This document shows positions 16,687 to 25,839 of a stretch of 64,000 nucleotides of DNA, one piece after another (position 1 is the first letter of the stretch; every line of letters starts with the position of its first letter). Below the pieces are notes generated by a model, which searched no databases, was not told where the DNA came from, and saw only the letters and a program-made list of their open reading frames with translations. The stretch is from JAXHLG01 sp034522495 (GTDB lineage: Bacteria; Patescibacteriota; Minisyncoccia; Moranbacterales; DUUL01). Where the stretch lies: the NCBI GenBank assembly GCA_034522495.1, contig JAXHLG010000002.1, forward strand, positions 620,001 through 684,000, read 5' to 3'. The position numbers and the translations under genes were made by a program.

Positions 16687-19600
16687 AAAATATGAATTAT
16701 AATTTAGTTGCGGAAAATACAGAAAGCACTGTTGTTTCTGAATACAATAAGGTTGTTGATCGAGTGCGGGACGGCTTTTCCTATCAAAGCGAGGCGGAGC
16801 TTGAACGAGCTTTTATTAAGCAATTGGAAACGCAAGCTTATGAATATTTGAAAATTACCTCCGAAGCAGATCTTGTTCTTAATTTGCGAAGGCAATTAGA
16901 AAAATTGAATGATTATAATTTTAGCGATAAAGAGTGGGAGCATTTTTTTATGAGTGTTATTGCCAATCCAAATCAAAGTGTTGAAGAAAAAACGACCACT
17001 ATTCAAGAAGATCACAAAAAAATACTGAATTTAGACAGCGGTAAATTCAAGGTTATAGACTTGATAGACAAGAAAAATATTCACAACAATAGATTGCAGG
17101 TTATCAATCAATATACAACCGAGGATGGGAAAAGGGCTAATCGCTATGATGTGACGATACTGGTGAACGGTTTGCCTCTGGTTCATGTTGAGCTAAAACG
17201 CCGCGGCGTTGCAATTCAAGAAGCCTTTAATCAAATCAATCGCTATCAGAGAGAAAGTTTTTGGGCATCAAGCGGGCTTTTTGAATATGTGCAACTTTTT
17301 GTTATTTCCAATGGAACTCATACTAAATACTATGGCAATACTGTTCGCAAGCAACACATTAAAGAAGCAAACGAGGGAAAAGCCAAGAAAGGCAAAAGAT
17401 CCAGCAATAGTTTTGAATTTACTAGTTGGTGGGCTGATGCGACAAATAAGCCAATCACTGATTTGATGGATTTTACCAAGACTTTTTTAGCCAAACATGC
17501 GATTTTGAATATTTTGACTAAATATTGTGTTTTTACTACTGATAAACAGCTTTTGGCGATGCGGCCATACCAGATTGTTGCAACTGAGAGGATTTTAAAC
17601 AGAATTGAAGTGAGTACCAATTATAAAAAATTAGGAACGGTGGAGGCGGGAGGATATATTTGGCATACCACCGGCTCAGGAAAAACTTTAACCAGTTTTA
17701 AGACTGCGCAACTCGTTAGTAAATTGCCGGATGTAGACAAAGTTTTGTTTGTGGTTGATCGAAAAGATTTGGATTACCAAACAATGCGGGAATATGACAA
17801 GTTTGAAAAAGGCGCAGCCAACAGCAACACTAGCACCGCTATTTTGAAAAAACAATTAGAAGATCCAAATTCTCGAATCATTATTACCACGATTCAAAAA
17901 TTAGATCATTTTATTAAACGCAATTCCGGACATGCTCTTTTTGATGGACATATTGTTTTAATTTTTGATGAATGTCATCGCAGTCAGTTTGGAGATATGC
18001 ATGCGGGGATTGTTAAGGCGTTTAAGAACTATCATTTATTCGGTTTTACCGGCACGCCGATTTTCGCTGTAAATTCTTCTTCCGGCGGAAGGCCTGATTT
18101 TAAAACTACCGAGCAAGCTTTTGGTGAAAAACTTCACGCATATACAATTGTTGATGCTATTGCTGATAAAAATGTTTTGCCGTTTAAGGTTGATTATATT
18201 TCGACTGTTCATGAAGCAGAAAATATTGAAGATGAAAAAGTGAAAGATATTGATCGCGAGGCGATCCTTTCTGCGCCAGAGCGGCTGGAAAATATCGTGA
18301 AATATATTCGTGAGCATTTTGATCAAAAAACCAAACGGAATAGTTTTTATAAAATTCAAGACCGCAGATTAGCGGGATTTAATTCGATTTTTGCCGTGTC
18401 ATCAATTGATGCGGCTAAGAAATACTATCTTGAATTTAAAAAACAATTAGCTAATGAGTCCAGTGACAAAAAGCTGAAAGTGGCAACCATTTTTAGCTTT
18501 GGAGCAAATGATGAAGACTTAGATGGGATGATTGATGAAAACTCTGAAGATACGAGTGGGCTTGATGTCAGTTCTCGAGATTTCCTTGAAAGTGCTATTG
18601 TCGATTACAACAAGATGTTTGGCACTTCTTATGATACTTCATCCGATAAGTTTCAAAATTATTACAAGGATGTAAGCGAAAGAGTCAAAAAAAGAGAAAT
18701 AGATATTTTGATTGTGGTGAATATGTTTTTAACCGGATTTGACGCCACCACCCTCAACACACTTTGGGTTGATAAGAATCTTCGCTTACATGGCTTGCTT
18801 CAAGCATATTCCAGAACAAACCGTATATTAAATAGTGTAAAAACTTTTGGAAATATTGTTTGTTTCAGAAATTTAGAAAAAGCTACTAATGAAGCAATTG
18901 CGCTTTTTGGCGATAAAGAAGCTAGCGGGATTGTTCTTCTTAAATCATATGAGGATTATTATAACGGATACAAAGACGGTGACAAAGAAGTTCGAGGATA
19001 CAAAAGCCTAGTAGAGGAGCTTTTAGCAAAATTTCCAGTAGGAGAAAGGATCGTGGGTGAGCAGAATCAAAAAGATTTTATCAAATTATATGGAGCAGTT
19101 TTGCGGGTTCGAAATATTCTAACAACTTTTGATGAATTTGCGGGCAATGAAATTTTAACCGAGCGCGATTTGCAAGATTATCACAGTATGTATATTGATT
19201 TATATAATGAATTTAATAAGAATACGGAGGGGGAGAAAGAGAATGTTAATGAGGATGTTGTTTTCGAAATGGATTTAATTAAACAAGTTGAAATTAATAT
19301 TGATTATGTTTTAGGGCTTATTAAAAAATATCACGAAGATCATGTTAAAAATAAAGAGCTGTTAGTTGATATCAATAAGGCCATTGATTCTAGCGTTGAA
19401 TTGCGCAATAAAAAAGATCTTATCAACCAGTTCATCACTTCTCTTGATGTTAATTCAGTTATTGATGAAGATTGGCAAAAATTTGTGGAAGAAAAGAAAA
19501 TTGAGGAATTGGAAAAAATTATTGAAAACGAGGGACTAGACCGAGAAGCAACATATAATTTCATAAAGAATTCTTTTCGAAATGGAAGCGTTGCAACCAC

Positions 19601-19754
19601 TGGAACTGAAATATCGGGTGTATTGCCGCCAATTTCAAAGTTTCGGCCGGATGGCGCAAGAGCCAAAAAAAGAGAAAGTGTTTTGAATAAATTAACAAAT
19701 TTCTTTGATAAATTTTTTGATATTTCAGGCGGGAAGTTTAAGAAAAGTAATTAA
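16683..19754 (+). CDS. hsdR: Type I restriction enzyme endonuclease/translocase subunit
   Basis: A 1023-residue HsdR. The N-terminal nuclease domain has Asp156 (RYDVTIL) and E170-L-K172 (HVELKRRG), the PD-(D/E)xK core. The SF2 motor has Walker A TGSGKT at residues 330-335, motif II DECH at 429-432, FTGTPIF (motif III) and QAYSRTNR (motif VI). The C-terminal helical region is present and the length is normal, so it should be a working motor and nuclease that reels DNA and cuts far from the site. Start ATGA overlaps the rhuM stop by 4 bases. The operon ends here. Confidence 0.96.
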   Translation: MKNMNYNLVAENTESTVVSEYNKVVDRVRDGFSYQSEAELERAFIKQLETQAYEYLKITSEADLVLNLRRQLEKLNDYNFSDKEWEHFFMSVIANPNQSVEEKTTTIQEDHKKILNLDSGKFKVIDLIDKKNIHNNRLQVINQYTTEDGKRANRYDVTILVNGLPLVHVELKRRGVAIQEAFNQINRYQRESFWASSGLFEYVQLFVISNGTHTKYYGNTVRKQHIKEANEGKAKKGKRSSNSFEFTSWWADATNKPITDLMDFTKTFLAKHAILNILTKYCVFTTDKQLLAMRPYQIVATERILNRIEVSTNYKKLGTVEAGGYIWHTTGSGKTLTSFKTAQLVSKLPDVDKVLFVVDRKDLDYQTMREYDKFEKGAANSNTSTAILKKQLEDPNSRIIITTIQKLDHFIKRNSGHALFDGHIVLIFDECHRSQFGDMHAGIVKAFKNYHLFGFTGTPIFAVNSSSGGRPDFKTTEQAFGEKLHAYTIVDAIADKNVLPFKVDYISTVHEAENIEDEKVKDIDREAILSAPERLENIVKYIREHFDQKTKRNSFYKIQDRRLAGFNSIFAVSSIDAAKKYYLEFKKQLANESSDKKLKVATIFSFGANDEDLDGMIDENSEDTSGLDVSSRDFLESAIVDYNKMFGTSYDTSSDKFQNYYKDVSERVKKREIDILIVVNMFLTGFDATTLNTLWVDKNLRLHGLLQAYSRTNRILNSVKTFGNIVCFRNLEKATNEAIALFGDKEASGIVLLKSYEDYYNGYKDGDKEVRGYKSLVEELLAKFPVGERIVGEQNQKDFIKLYGAVLRVRNILTTFDEFAGNEILTERDLQDYHSMYIDLYNEFNKNTEGEKENVNEDVVFEMDLIKQVEINIDYVLGLIKKYHEDHVKNKELLVDINKAIDSSVELRNKKDLINQFITSLDVNSVIDEDWQKFVEEKKIEELEKIIENEGLDREATYNFIKNSFRNGSVATTGTEISGVLPPISKFRPDGARAKKRESVLNKLTNFFDKFFDISGGKFKKSN

Positions 19755-19952
19755 TCACGTTTTTGATTGTTACGCTGACAGCAAGGAAAATGTTTATATT
19801 TAGTTTTTGAGATGGAATATTAAGCAGGCGCTAAAAGACAAAAATGCATTTTTTCTGGAAAGGCAGAGCTATTTAGAAAGATTTTATTGAAATGAATTAG
19901 TTAGAATAAGAAATGAAAGTATTTTATAAAATGTTTAAGATTAATTGGTTCT

Positions 19953-20222
19953 ATGTTTTTAAATACAATCAATGTTAAGTGCCCTTATTGCGATGAAGTT
20001 ATGAAGCATACACGCATGTATTCGATCAATTCAAGTCTATTCTCTGAAAAAGATTATAATAGAATTATGAATAATTATGAAAAAGAATGCCAGAAAAAAT
20101 GTCCTAGCTGTCTAAATGATATAAATCTTGATTTGTGCGTTGAAGTGCCGGAAGAATTGAGTAGTTGGGAAAAATTAAAAAATAAAATAAAAGAGATAAA
20201 GATTATCCGTCGAAAAAAATAA
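19953..20222 (+). CDS. Small zinc-ribbon-like protein
   Basis: An 89-residue protein with two CxxC knuckles, CPYC at about residues 10-13 and CPSC at about residues 50-53, the usual spacing of a zinc ribbon, and a basic helical tail (KLKNKIKEIKIIRRKK). The ATG lies in an A+T-rich spacer with no strong ribosome binding site. No partner is obvious; it lies between the restriction operon and the Cys-rich lipoprotein gene. A role in nucleic-acid or protein binding is only suggested by the fold. Confidence 0.6.
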   Translation: MFLNTINVKCPYCDEVMKHTRMYSINSSLFSEKDYNRIMNNYEKECQKKCPSCLNDINLDLCVEVPEELSSWEKLKNKIKEIKIIRRKK

Positions 20223-20300
20223 AAGCCAACCTCTTAAAATAAATGTTATGGCGAAATGAGCAGTTTAAAGATGAAAGATATTGTAATATGTTGTGGGGAT

Positions 20301-20342
20301 CAGAAGTTCGACTTTTGCATTCGCAGAATTCAAACTTTTGGT
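20301..20342. repeat. Hairpin repeat family D, diverged copy
   Basis: AGAAGTTCGACTTTTGCATT and the following TCGCAGAATTCAAACTTTTG resemble the better-conserved hairpins at 25752-25793 and 30625-30666 with several mismatches. Confidence 0.6.
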
Positions 20343-20401
20343 CTATAATTGATTTGGGGCTAGGCATTTGAGATTGATTTTAATAATGAAGGATAAAAAA
20401 G

Positions 20402-21502
20402 ATGAAAGTGAGAAAAATTATGGGGTTTTTTGGTGTCTTGTTAATCCCATTATTTTTGAGCGGTTGTGGTGGGGATGGTTTTAATAAGAATGATATTAAA
20501 AATAAATTTTGCGGAATACATATCAATTATCAATATTGTAAGTGCGCTTTTCATAATGAGTTTTGTGATGCCGTTGGCATGAGCAAAGGCGAAGCAAAAG
20601 ATTATGTTTATGATGAATATGGAAAATGGAAAGAGGGTGGTTTGGATGATTTCAAGGAAAAATGTGTAGAGAACAACGGTTTTGTTGTCGGAAGCACTTG
20701 TAATAAATGCAATCAAGACCAGGTTGTTCGTGATAACAGATGTGTCGATATTGAGGAAGTTGAAGAAGAGGGCGAGAATGAAGAATCAGCAATGGAAGAA
20801 GAGGGGGACTGTAAATATGACAGTGATTGCGATTCAATTTGCGATGGAGCTGTAAAATGGAAAATGGGATGCAACGCTAGAACTAATACTTGTGAAAAAA
20901 CCTTTGATACCGATTGTTCAGCTGATATTGAAACTTTTGGAGAACAAGACTTCCCCAAGGTTTGCAGGGCGGGAGAATGTGCGCGTGACGAAAATAGCAT
21001 TGAAGTAGTAAAAGCTAGATTAACAAAAGAGAAAGAGATGTGGGTTGATGCGGGCAAGCAGATCAACGCTGTGAGACCGGAAATAAATGCTGCCATGCTT
21101 GAAGCTAATAAGAATTGCATAAACGGAATTGCGGATATGACAAATGTTGCTATTGTGGAATTTGCAACGCGTGTCGCTTCTGTGCTTGCTGGTGGAATTC
21201 CGGATGTGGCGGCGATGACAGCCTCAGCTTCAAGTGAGGCGGCTGAATTAGCTTCGGAAAATGTTAAAAATTTAGCGGCGGCGGCCAGCGATTATGCGGG
21301 GGACTCCTTGAATCGATTGTATAATTATCAAGACGGGGAGCCAGTGAAAGAAGAAAAAAAGCTTGCTCCACATGAATATATCAAATTGAATTGTGATCTA
21401 TACCAATATTTTAATAAAGTACAAGCGGAAAGCGACGAGGATCTTCAAACTGCTCTTGATAATGCAAATGAAGCAGACCGTTTATTAAAAGAATTGCCGT
21501 AA
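20402..21502 (+). CDS. Cys-rich predicted surface lipoprotein
   Basis: A 366-residue protein with a lipoprotein signal: basic start MKVRK, hydrophobic core, and lipobox FLSGC with Cys at about residue 22. The mature N-terminal half has about twenty cysteines in clusters (CGIHINYQYCKCAFHNEFC, CNKCNQDQVV, DCKYDSDCDSICDG), suggesting disulphide-stabilised EGF-like modules on the surface. An acidic linker (EEVEEEGENEESAMEEEG) separates them. The C-terminal part is helical and Ala-rich (TASASSEAAELASENVKNL). A surface adhesin or spacer role is plausible but not shown. No operon partner is evident. Confidence 0.7.
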   Translation: MKVRKIMGFFGVLLIPLFLSGCGGDGFNKNDIKNKFCGIHINYQYCKCAFHNEFCDAVGMSKGEAKDYVYDEYGKWKEGGLDDFKEKCVENNGFVVGSTCNKCNQDQVVRDNRCVDIEEVEEEGENEESAMEEEGDCKYDSDCDSICDGAVKWKMGCNARTNTCEKTFDTDCSADIETFGEQDFPKVCRAGECARDENSIEVVKARLTKEKEMWVDAGKQINAVRPEINAAMLEANKNCINGIADMTNVAIVEFATRVASVLAGGIPDVAAMTASASSEAAELASENVKNLAAAASDYAGDSLNRLYNYQDGEPVKEEKKLAPHEYIKLNCDLYQYFNKVQAESDEDLQTALDNANEADRLLKELP

Positions 21503-21820
21503 ACAGTTGATTTATTGAGGATTGTTTTAAATTTTTTGTTAAGGAATGGTTTTGAGGAAAATAATCGATAAATTTTGACATGATGAATTTGGTCACTCAT
21601 GCAAAATAGAGGAATGGAAAGATAAAATAGAAGATGAATCGCTGTAATTGAAGAATTTTTTAATGATAATTCACTAGAAAAGGAGGAATCATGCTCAAAT
21701 CAAGATTGGAGACGATGAACGGATTTGTTTTTTGGGGATGGGGGTTTTGATTTTGTTAATGGCAAAAAAATAAGGAAGAAATCCTAAGATATTATTATAG
21801 TTTAAATTTTAATTTGATTG
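21503..21820. other. Spacer with decayed sequence
   Basis: Contains a stretch around 21722-21758 (TTGTTTTTTGGGGATGGG) that is repeated at about 22929-22971 in another intergenic stretch. No intact gene. Confidence 0.45.
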
Positions 21821-21982
21821 ATGAAAAATAATCCGTTTGCCTTGATAATTGGAGGACGGGAGGGAGTTAATCCGGAGCAGATGCATGAATATGTAAAAAA
21901 AGTTTTGGAAGCGGAAGAAATTCCATTTTTTGAATTCAATTATACAAATAATATTGTTGTAAGGGCACAATTTTTTTATTGA
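21821..21982 (+). pseudogene. Truncated paralogue of the FtsK-gamma-like gene
   Basis: The 53-codon frame from ATG 21821 reads VNPEQMHEYVKKVLEAEEIP and then FFEFNY, closely matching IDSEKMHKYAKKVLEAEGIP and FFEFDF of the intact protein at 24607-24969. It stops early and lacks the winged-helix part. A gene remnant is more likely than a functional peptide. The 145 bases to the next gene hold nothing recognisable. Confidence 0.7.
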
Positions 21983-22127
21983 TAATTATTATGAACTCTC
22001 AAGAATACATAAAAAAATGTTATAAAAAAAGTTTGGGAAATTTGACGGAAAATAACTGCGTAATTAAAAATACCGGAAAAGGCTTTTGCAAGATTGAATT
22101 TTTTTAAAATAATGTTATTATTAAGTT

Positions 22128-22322
22128 ATGAAAACAACACAACAAAGAGATAAAAAAAGAGATGGTCAATTTGTGGCGAAAAGATATGATACGAAAATAT
22201 CCACGATTGAAAAGCAATATGGGATCGACTTGAATGTTCGCGGAGATAAGCAGTTGGGAAATTATTTAAAGGAGAAGGGGTATCCGTCTCTTTCGCAAAT
22301 GCTGAAAAAAAATAGGAAATGA
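22128..22322 (+). CDS. Small basic protein, possible antitoxin of a two-gene unit
   Basis: A 64-residue, strongly basic protein (MKTTQQRDKKRDGQFVAKRY) with a short helical C-terminal half (LGNYLKEKGYPSLSQMLKK). Its stop overlaps the start of the next gene by 4 bases (ATGA), the layout typical of toxin-antitoxin pairs and coupled translation. The sequence itself shows no known antitoxin domain. A TTATTA-rich upstream stretch may contain the promoter. Confidence 0.55.
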   Translation: MKTTQQRDKKRDGQFVAKRYDTKISTIEKQYGIDLNVRGDKQLGNYLKEKGYPSLSQMLKKNRK

Positions 22323-22870
22323 GAAATTCCAATTTTCATTTTATAGGCAATGCTGTTTTGCGGAATAATCTTGATGAAACCTTCAATCACATTGTAGTAT
22401 TGCTGGCTTTTGTGGAATCAACGACATATGGAGAGGAAGCAAAAAGTGCATTTCGCAAAACCATTATTATTCATACCGCCTCCATTGTCGAGGCGCTTCT
22501 TTTTTATTTGATGGATAAAAGATTTAATAATTCCGCGGTTTCAAAATATTATACCAAATGGGCGCTCAGAAATTATAAAGAGATTTACAAAATCAATGAA
22601 AAGCATTTGGTGGTAGCAGGTGAATATACAAAGGAAGCTAGCAAGCTTAAAAAAGAAAAGATGAACCTTGGGCAAATTGCCAATTTTTTACGCGATAAAA
22701 AAGTTATTGACGACTCTCTTTACGAAATAATTGATGAAATTCGCCTCTTGAGAAATGAACAGCACATAGGGACTCAAAAAACCATTAAAAGATACAGTAA
22801 AAAGGAATTAGACAGGGCTTTCTATATTGCTGGAAAAACAAAAGAGTTTGTGAATTCAGCCATTGTTTAA
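22319..22870 (+). CDS. Predicted helical protein, HEPN-like candidate
   Basis: A 183-residue, mostly helical protein. FRKTIIIHTASIVEALLFYL (about residues 46-65) and EIIDEIRLLRNEQHIG (about residues 140-155) are arranged like HEPN proteins, where a late helix carries an R-x(4-6)-H ribonuclease motif; here R-LLRNEQ-H (x6) could serve, while the inner RNEQH has only three intervening residues. The call is therefore tentative. It overlaps the preceding small gene by 4 bases. If HEPN-like it would be an RNA-cutting toxin with the 64-residue protein as partner. Confidence 0.5.
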   Translation: MRNSNFHFIGNAVLRNNLDETFNHIVVLLAFVESTTYGEEAKSAFRKTIIIHTASIVEALLFYLMDKRFNNSAVSKYYTKWALRNYKEIYKINEKHLVVAGEYTKEASKLKKEKMNLGQIANFLRDKKVIDDSLYEIIDEIRLLRNEQHIGTQKTIKRYSKKELDRAFYIAGKTKEFVNSAIV

Positions 22871-22983
22871 ACAATTTAAATAAAAATGGAGCTAAAGAAA
22901 CTAAATTATTTTCTTCTGGAAGTGATGGGAGTGTTTGTTTTTTGGGGATGGGGTTTGTGATTTTTGTTAACTAACAATTTTTT

Positions 22984-23244
22984 ATGCAGAAACAAGATTG
23001 TTGTCATTTCAGGAGGGAGGCGGTTTTGATTGGGTATGATCGGAAAGAGGGGGCGCTGATGTATCAGATGTCGGTTTGTTTGGATTGCGGGAAGTATATC
23101 GACGCGGCGGGAGGACTGCGGAATTTTGAGGAAAAAGTTTCGGGCATTCTGGGCAGGCAGTGGCAGTGGGAGGAAGAGTATATGCCGGACGAGGAGTTGG
23201 CGTCTTTGAACAAAGGCAATTTGAGAATTGTGATTCAGCCATGA
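22984..23244 (+). CDS. Small hypothetical protein with a CxxC
   Basis: An 86-residue protein with CLDCGKYIDAAGG near residue 32 and an upstream CCHFRRE; these could bind a metal. The rest is acidic and aromatic (QWQWEEEYMPDEELASL). No family recognised. Downstream a GGGCACT / AGTGCCC hairpin (about 23254-23290) may terminate its transcript. Confidence 0.5.
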   Translation: MQKQDCCHFRREAVLIGYDRKEGALMYQMSVCLDCGKYIDAAGGLRNFEEKVSGILGRQWQWEEEYMPDEELASLNKGNLRIVIQP

Positions 23245-23538
23245 ATATTTTGGGGGCACTGTCTTGGCTATCTTGAATTTGAGTGCCCTTGTTTGAACCG
23301 GGGCGAGTTTGTGTATTTAAGAGAACTGCCGAGGTTCAGGCGAGGACGCCTGAACCTGCAAGAAAAATATATGTTCAGATTTGGCCAAAGTAAAAACTCC
23401 GAACCTATCCCTTGCGGGAACGCGACGATAAACGCCACAGTTTAGTTCGGAGTTAATTCCACTATCAATATAACACTTTTTGACAAATTGTTAAGGTTAT
23501 ATATCTAAGCCGGCCACTTATTAATACAAAAAGGGTAG
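23245..23538. other. Spacer with three hairpins
   Basis: Contains GGGCACT / AGTGCCC (about 23254-23290), GGTTCAGGCG / CGCCTGAACC (about 23335-23358, a motif also seen in altered form at about 39127-39151) and AACTCCGAAC / GTTCGGAGTT (23395-23404 and 23445-23454). No ORF. The hairpins may be terminators or mobile palindromes. Confidence 0.6.
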
Positions 23539-24567
23539 TTGAAAAATTCAGGAGAGTCTATAATTTCATTAAAAAATCTAATGCCGAAAATTGATATTAA
23601 TGAAAAACGAGGGGATCCGGAGGCGAGGGTGGACTTGGAGCGGTTTTGGGAGGATTCTGCTGACCTGAAGGCCTCTAATCACGTGGTTACTCCTTTGGAT
23701 TGGAGTCAGAGTATTGAGTCTTCGTCTTTTGAAAAGTTTCCGGAGAAGGGAGATTTTTTCGTGCCGATCGGGAGGATCGAGAATACCAAAAACGCTTGGC
23801 TGAGTTATGATTTGAGCATAGGCAAAAATTTGCTGGCGGCCGGAGGGATGTTTTCCGGGGTGGGGATGTTTTTGCGGGTTAGTTTGCTGCATTTGATCAG
23901 CAATTATGACTCGGAGAATCTTCGTATTTTAATGATTGACCCGGCGGACAAGCTGGCTGATTTTGACAATGTTCCTCACTTGCTGAAACCCCGGATCAGG
24001 AGTGTTGAAGACGGACTGAAGGAGCTGGCGTGGCTTGAGTCTGAATATAGAAAGCGTTATGACTTCTTGCGCCGGGAGGGCTGTTCTACTGTTTGGAAAT
24101 ACCAAGAGAAAAACCCGAACGATAAATCGAAAATGCCTCATATTTTAGTGTTTTGCAGCGAGTTGGGAGAGTTTTTCCGGGCTGATAAGGAATTGACTGA
24201 CAAGACAGTTATTGAATCCTTCTGTTCGCCAGCGGGATTAGGATTATATACTCTTTTTGCCACCCAGCAACCGGATGCGGAGATGTTTGAGGTTTTCAAG
24301 ATCGCGCCCGCTGTTGCCGCCTTCCAGATGCCGTATGAAAAAGAATCCAAATTCTTTACGGGCGCAGGAGGCGCGGAGAAGCTGCTGGGGCAGGGAGATA
24401 TGTTTTTCTCTTTTGCAGGCGGAGAGGATTTTCAGTTGCTGGATAAGTTCAAAGGCATCCCCGGCCTTGACTTTGAAAAAGACTCCCCGCGAAAGCGCGT
24501 CAGAGCCCAAGGCTTGCACGTGGATCTGGACAAAACCAGATCGATGGCGCAGGAGGCTTGCGGGTAA
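23539..24567 (+). CDS. Degenerate FtsK/SpoIIIE-like protein
   Basis: A 342-residue protein that aligns along the FtsK motor core: PIGRIENTKNAWLSYDL, LAAGGMFSGVGMFLRVSLL at the Walker A position, MIDPADKLADFDNVPHLL, LAWLESEYRKRYDFL, HILVFCSELGEFF at the Walker B position, FATQQPDAE and GGAEKLLGQGDMFF. In FtsK, Walker A is AGATGSGKS; here V108 and G109 replace the catalytic Lys and Ser. The Walker B Asp is S207, with E208 kept. So the fold is probably kept but ATPase activity is doubtful. It lacks the N-terminal membrane domain. It starts at TTG 23539 (an ATG at 23581 is the alternative) and lies 39 bases upstream of a gamma-domain gene. Confidence 0.75.
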   Translation: MKNSGESIISLKNLMPKIDINEKRGDPEARVDLERFWEDSADLKASNHVVTPLDWSQSIESSSFEKFPEKGDFFVPIGRIENTKNAWLSYDLSIGKNLLAAGGMFSGVGMFLRVSLLHLISNYDSENLRILMIDPADKLADFDNVPHLLKPRIRSVEDGLKELAWLESEYRKRYDFLRREGCSTVWKYQEKNPNDKSKMPHILVFCSELGEFFRADKELTDKTVIESFCSPAGLGLYTLFATQQPDAEMFEVFKIAPAVAAFQMPYEKESKFFTGAGGAEKLLGQGDMFFSFAGGEDFQLLDKFKGIPGLDFEKDSPRKRVRAQGLHVDLDKTRSMAQEACG

Positions 24568-24606
24568 ATAGAGACTGTTGAAAATTATAAAAAACTTTTT
24601 AATTTT

Positions 24607-24969
24607 ATGAAAAGAAGGAGAACAGGAATAGTTATTCAAGGAAAGGATGAAATAGATTCGGAAAAAATGCATAAATATGCAAAAAAGGTTTTGGAGGCAG
24701 AGGGTATCCCCTTTTTTGAGTTTGATTTTGATGACTACTTCATGGATCTTCACGAAAAAGCGTTATATGAAGTAGCGAAAGAAATCGTGATTTTAGAGCA
24801 AAAAGCGTCGGCCTCTTTTTTGCAATACGATTTGGGTATTGGGTATGAGAGAGCGATGAGACTGCTTGAGATGCTGGAAAAAGAAGGGATTATCTCAAAA
24901 AATCGCGGCACATTGCCTCGAATAGTTTATTATGAAGAAGATGAGGAGGGTGAATTTAGGAGAAAATGA
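24607..24969 (+). CDS. Stand-alone FtsK-gamma-like winged-helix protein
   Basis: A 120-residue protein. Residues about 50-115 match the C-terminal gamma domain of FtsK, which reads oriented DNA motifs and contacts recombinase: ALYEVAKEIVILEQKASASF, then LQYDLGIGYERAMRLLEMLE, then KEGIISKNRGTLPRIVYYE. The first 45 residues (EKMHKYAKKVLEAEGIPFFE) form a separate helix-strand unit also present in the upstream remnant. It starts 39 bases after the FtsK-like gene, so the pair resembles an FtsK split into motor and DNA-reading parts. DNA binding is likely; partner unknown. Confidence 0.75.
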   Translation: MKRRRTGIVIQGKDEIDSEKMHKYAKKVLEAEGIPFFEFDFDDYFMDLHEKALYEVAKEIVILEQKASASFLQYDLGIGYERAMRLLEMLEKEGIISKNRGTLPRIVYYEEDEEGEFRRK

Positions 24970-25055
24970 ACACCAATAAAAATTAATGCAAAATTCGTTT
25001 TATAAATATTTTTATTTACATACAGCAGCTTTTTAAAAGATTAAAAGAATTAAAC

Positions 25056-25418
25056 TTGCCGGAGGATCAGTATGCCGTTTATGGAAGCGGGCCGATGGCG
25101 GTTAGAGGTATCAGGGAGGCGAGTGATTTGGATTTGATGGTCAAAGATGAGTTTTATGAGGAGTTGAAAAATAAATACAAGGAAGAAGCCAAAGGCAAGA
25201 TTAAATTAGAGCAAGGCAAAATTGAAATTTTTCCCGCTTGGAATTCTTTAGTTGACAATCCGGAGGAAGTGATAAGCAGAGCTGAATTAATTAAGGGATT
25301 TAAATTTATCAAGCTGGGTGATTTGATTGATTGGAAAAGAAAAATGGGCAGAGATAAAGATTTTAAAGATATTCGACTAATAGAAAACTTTCTTCAATCA
25401 GGATCGGCCTCGAGCTAG
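25056..25418 (+). CDS. Nucleotidyltransferase-fold protein, unusual start
   Basis: A roughly 120-residue protein with YGSGPMAVRGIREASDLDLM near the start, matching the GSx(n)GxxxxSDxDL core of minimal nucleotidyltransferases, and IELFPAW-like strand IEIFPAWNSLVDN after it; the two Asp of DLDL are the expected metal ligands. The homology-like stretch QLFKRLKELNLPEDQYA begins upstream of the TTG at 25056 and runs back to a stop at 24984 with no ATG, GTG or TTG. So the true start may be ATA/ATT around 25014-25020, or the gene lost its start. Confidence 0.6.
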   Translation: MPEDQYAVYGSGPMAVRGIREASDLDLMVKDEFYEELKNKYKEEAKGKIKLEQGKIEIFPAWNSLVDNPEEVISRAELIKGFKFIKLGDLIDWKRKMGRDKDFKDIRLIENFLQSGSASS

Positions 25419-25839
25419 CGGAATTGAATTTGCGCGACAACAACTAATTTTTTAGAAAGGCGGGGGCTTATTGTTTTTTAATCCATAGACCGGGCCGGAG
25501 GCTCGCTCTAGCTCTATAAGCCATCTTTTTGGAAAATAAAAAAATAAAACCTTATGCGCTATATAAGAGGAACCTCCGGAACCCCACGCATAAGGATTTA
25601 CTTATCTATTTTCTTAATACTAATAAATTTTGAAAATATTGCAATGGTTTGTATGTGTAGTAGATTTAAACAGCTGAATTGTCCAAGTGATTTTTAATAA
25701 TTGATGTTACACGTATCTTTTTTTAGCTTAATGTGATTTCCTGAGACTGGCCCTGAAGTTCGACTTCTGCGTCCGCAGAAATCGAACTTCAGGTTTTCCT
25801 TAAAAGAGTTGATTTAGTAATATCAGTTAATAGTTTTTT
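25419..25839. other. 421-bp spacer with hairpins
   Basis: Holds a hairpin CCTTATGCG / CGCATAAGG (25550-25558 and 25587-25595) and a copy of hairpin family D (25752-25793) with conserved flanks. No gene is apparent on either strand. Confidence 0.6.
25752..25793. repeat. Hairpin repeat family D, copy 1
   Basis: Stem CCTGAAGTTCGA / TCGAACTTCAGG continuing to TTCTGC / GCAGAA. A near-identical copy with similar flanks (CTTTTTTAG... TTTTCCTT) lies at 30625-30666 and a diverged one at 20301-20342. All are intergenic. Confidence 0.85.

Noticed and set aside
11101..19754. A prophage or conjugative element carrying the restriction operon
   Set aside because: No integrase, structural or transfer genes or flanking direct repeats were found; simple operon transfer is enough.
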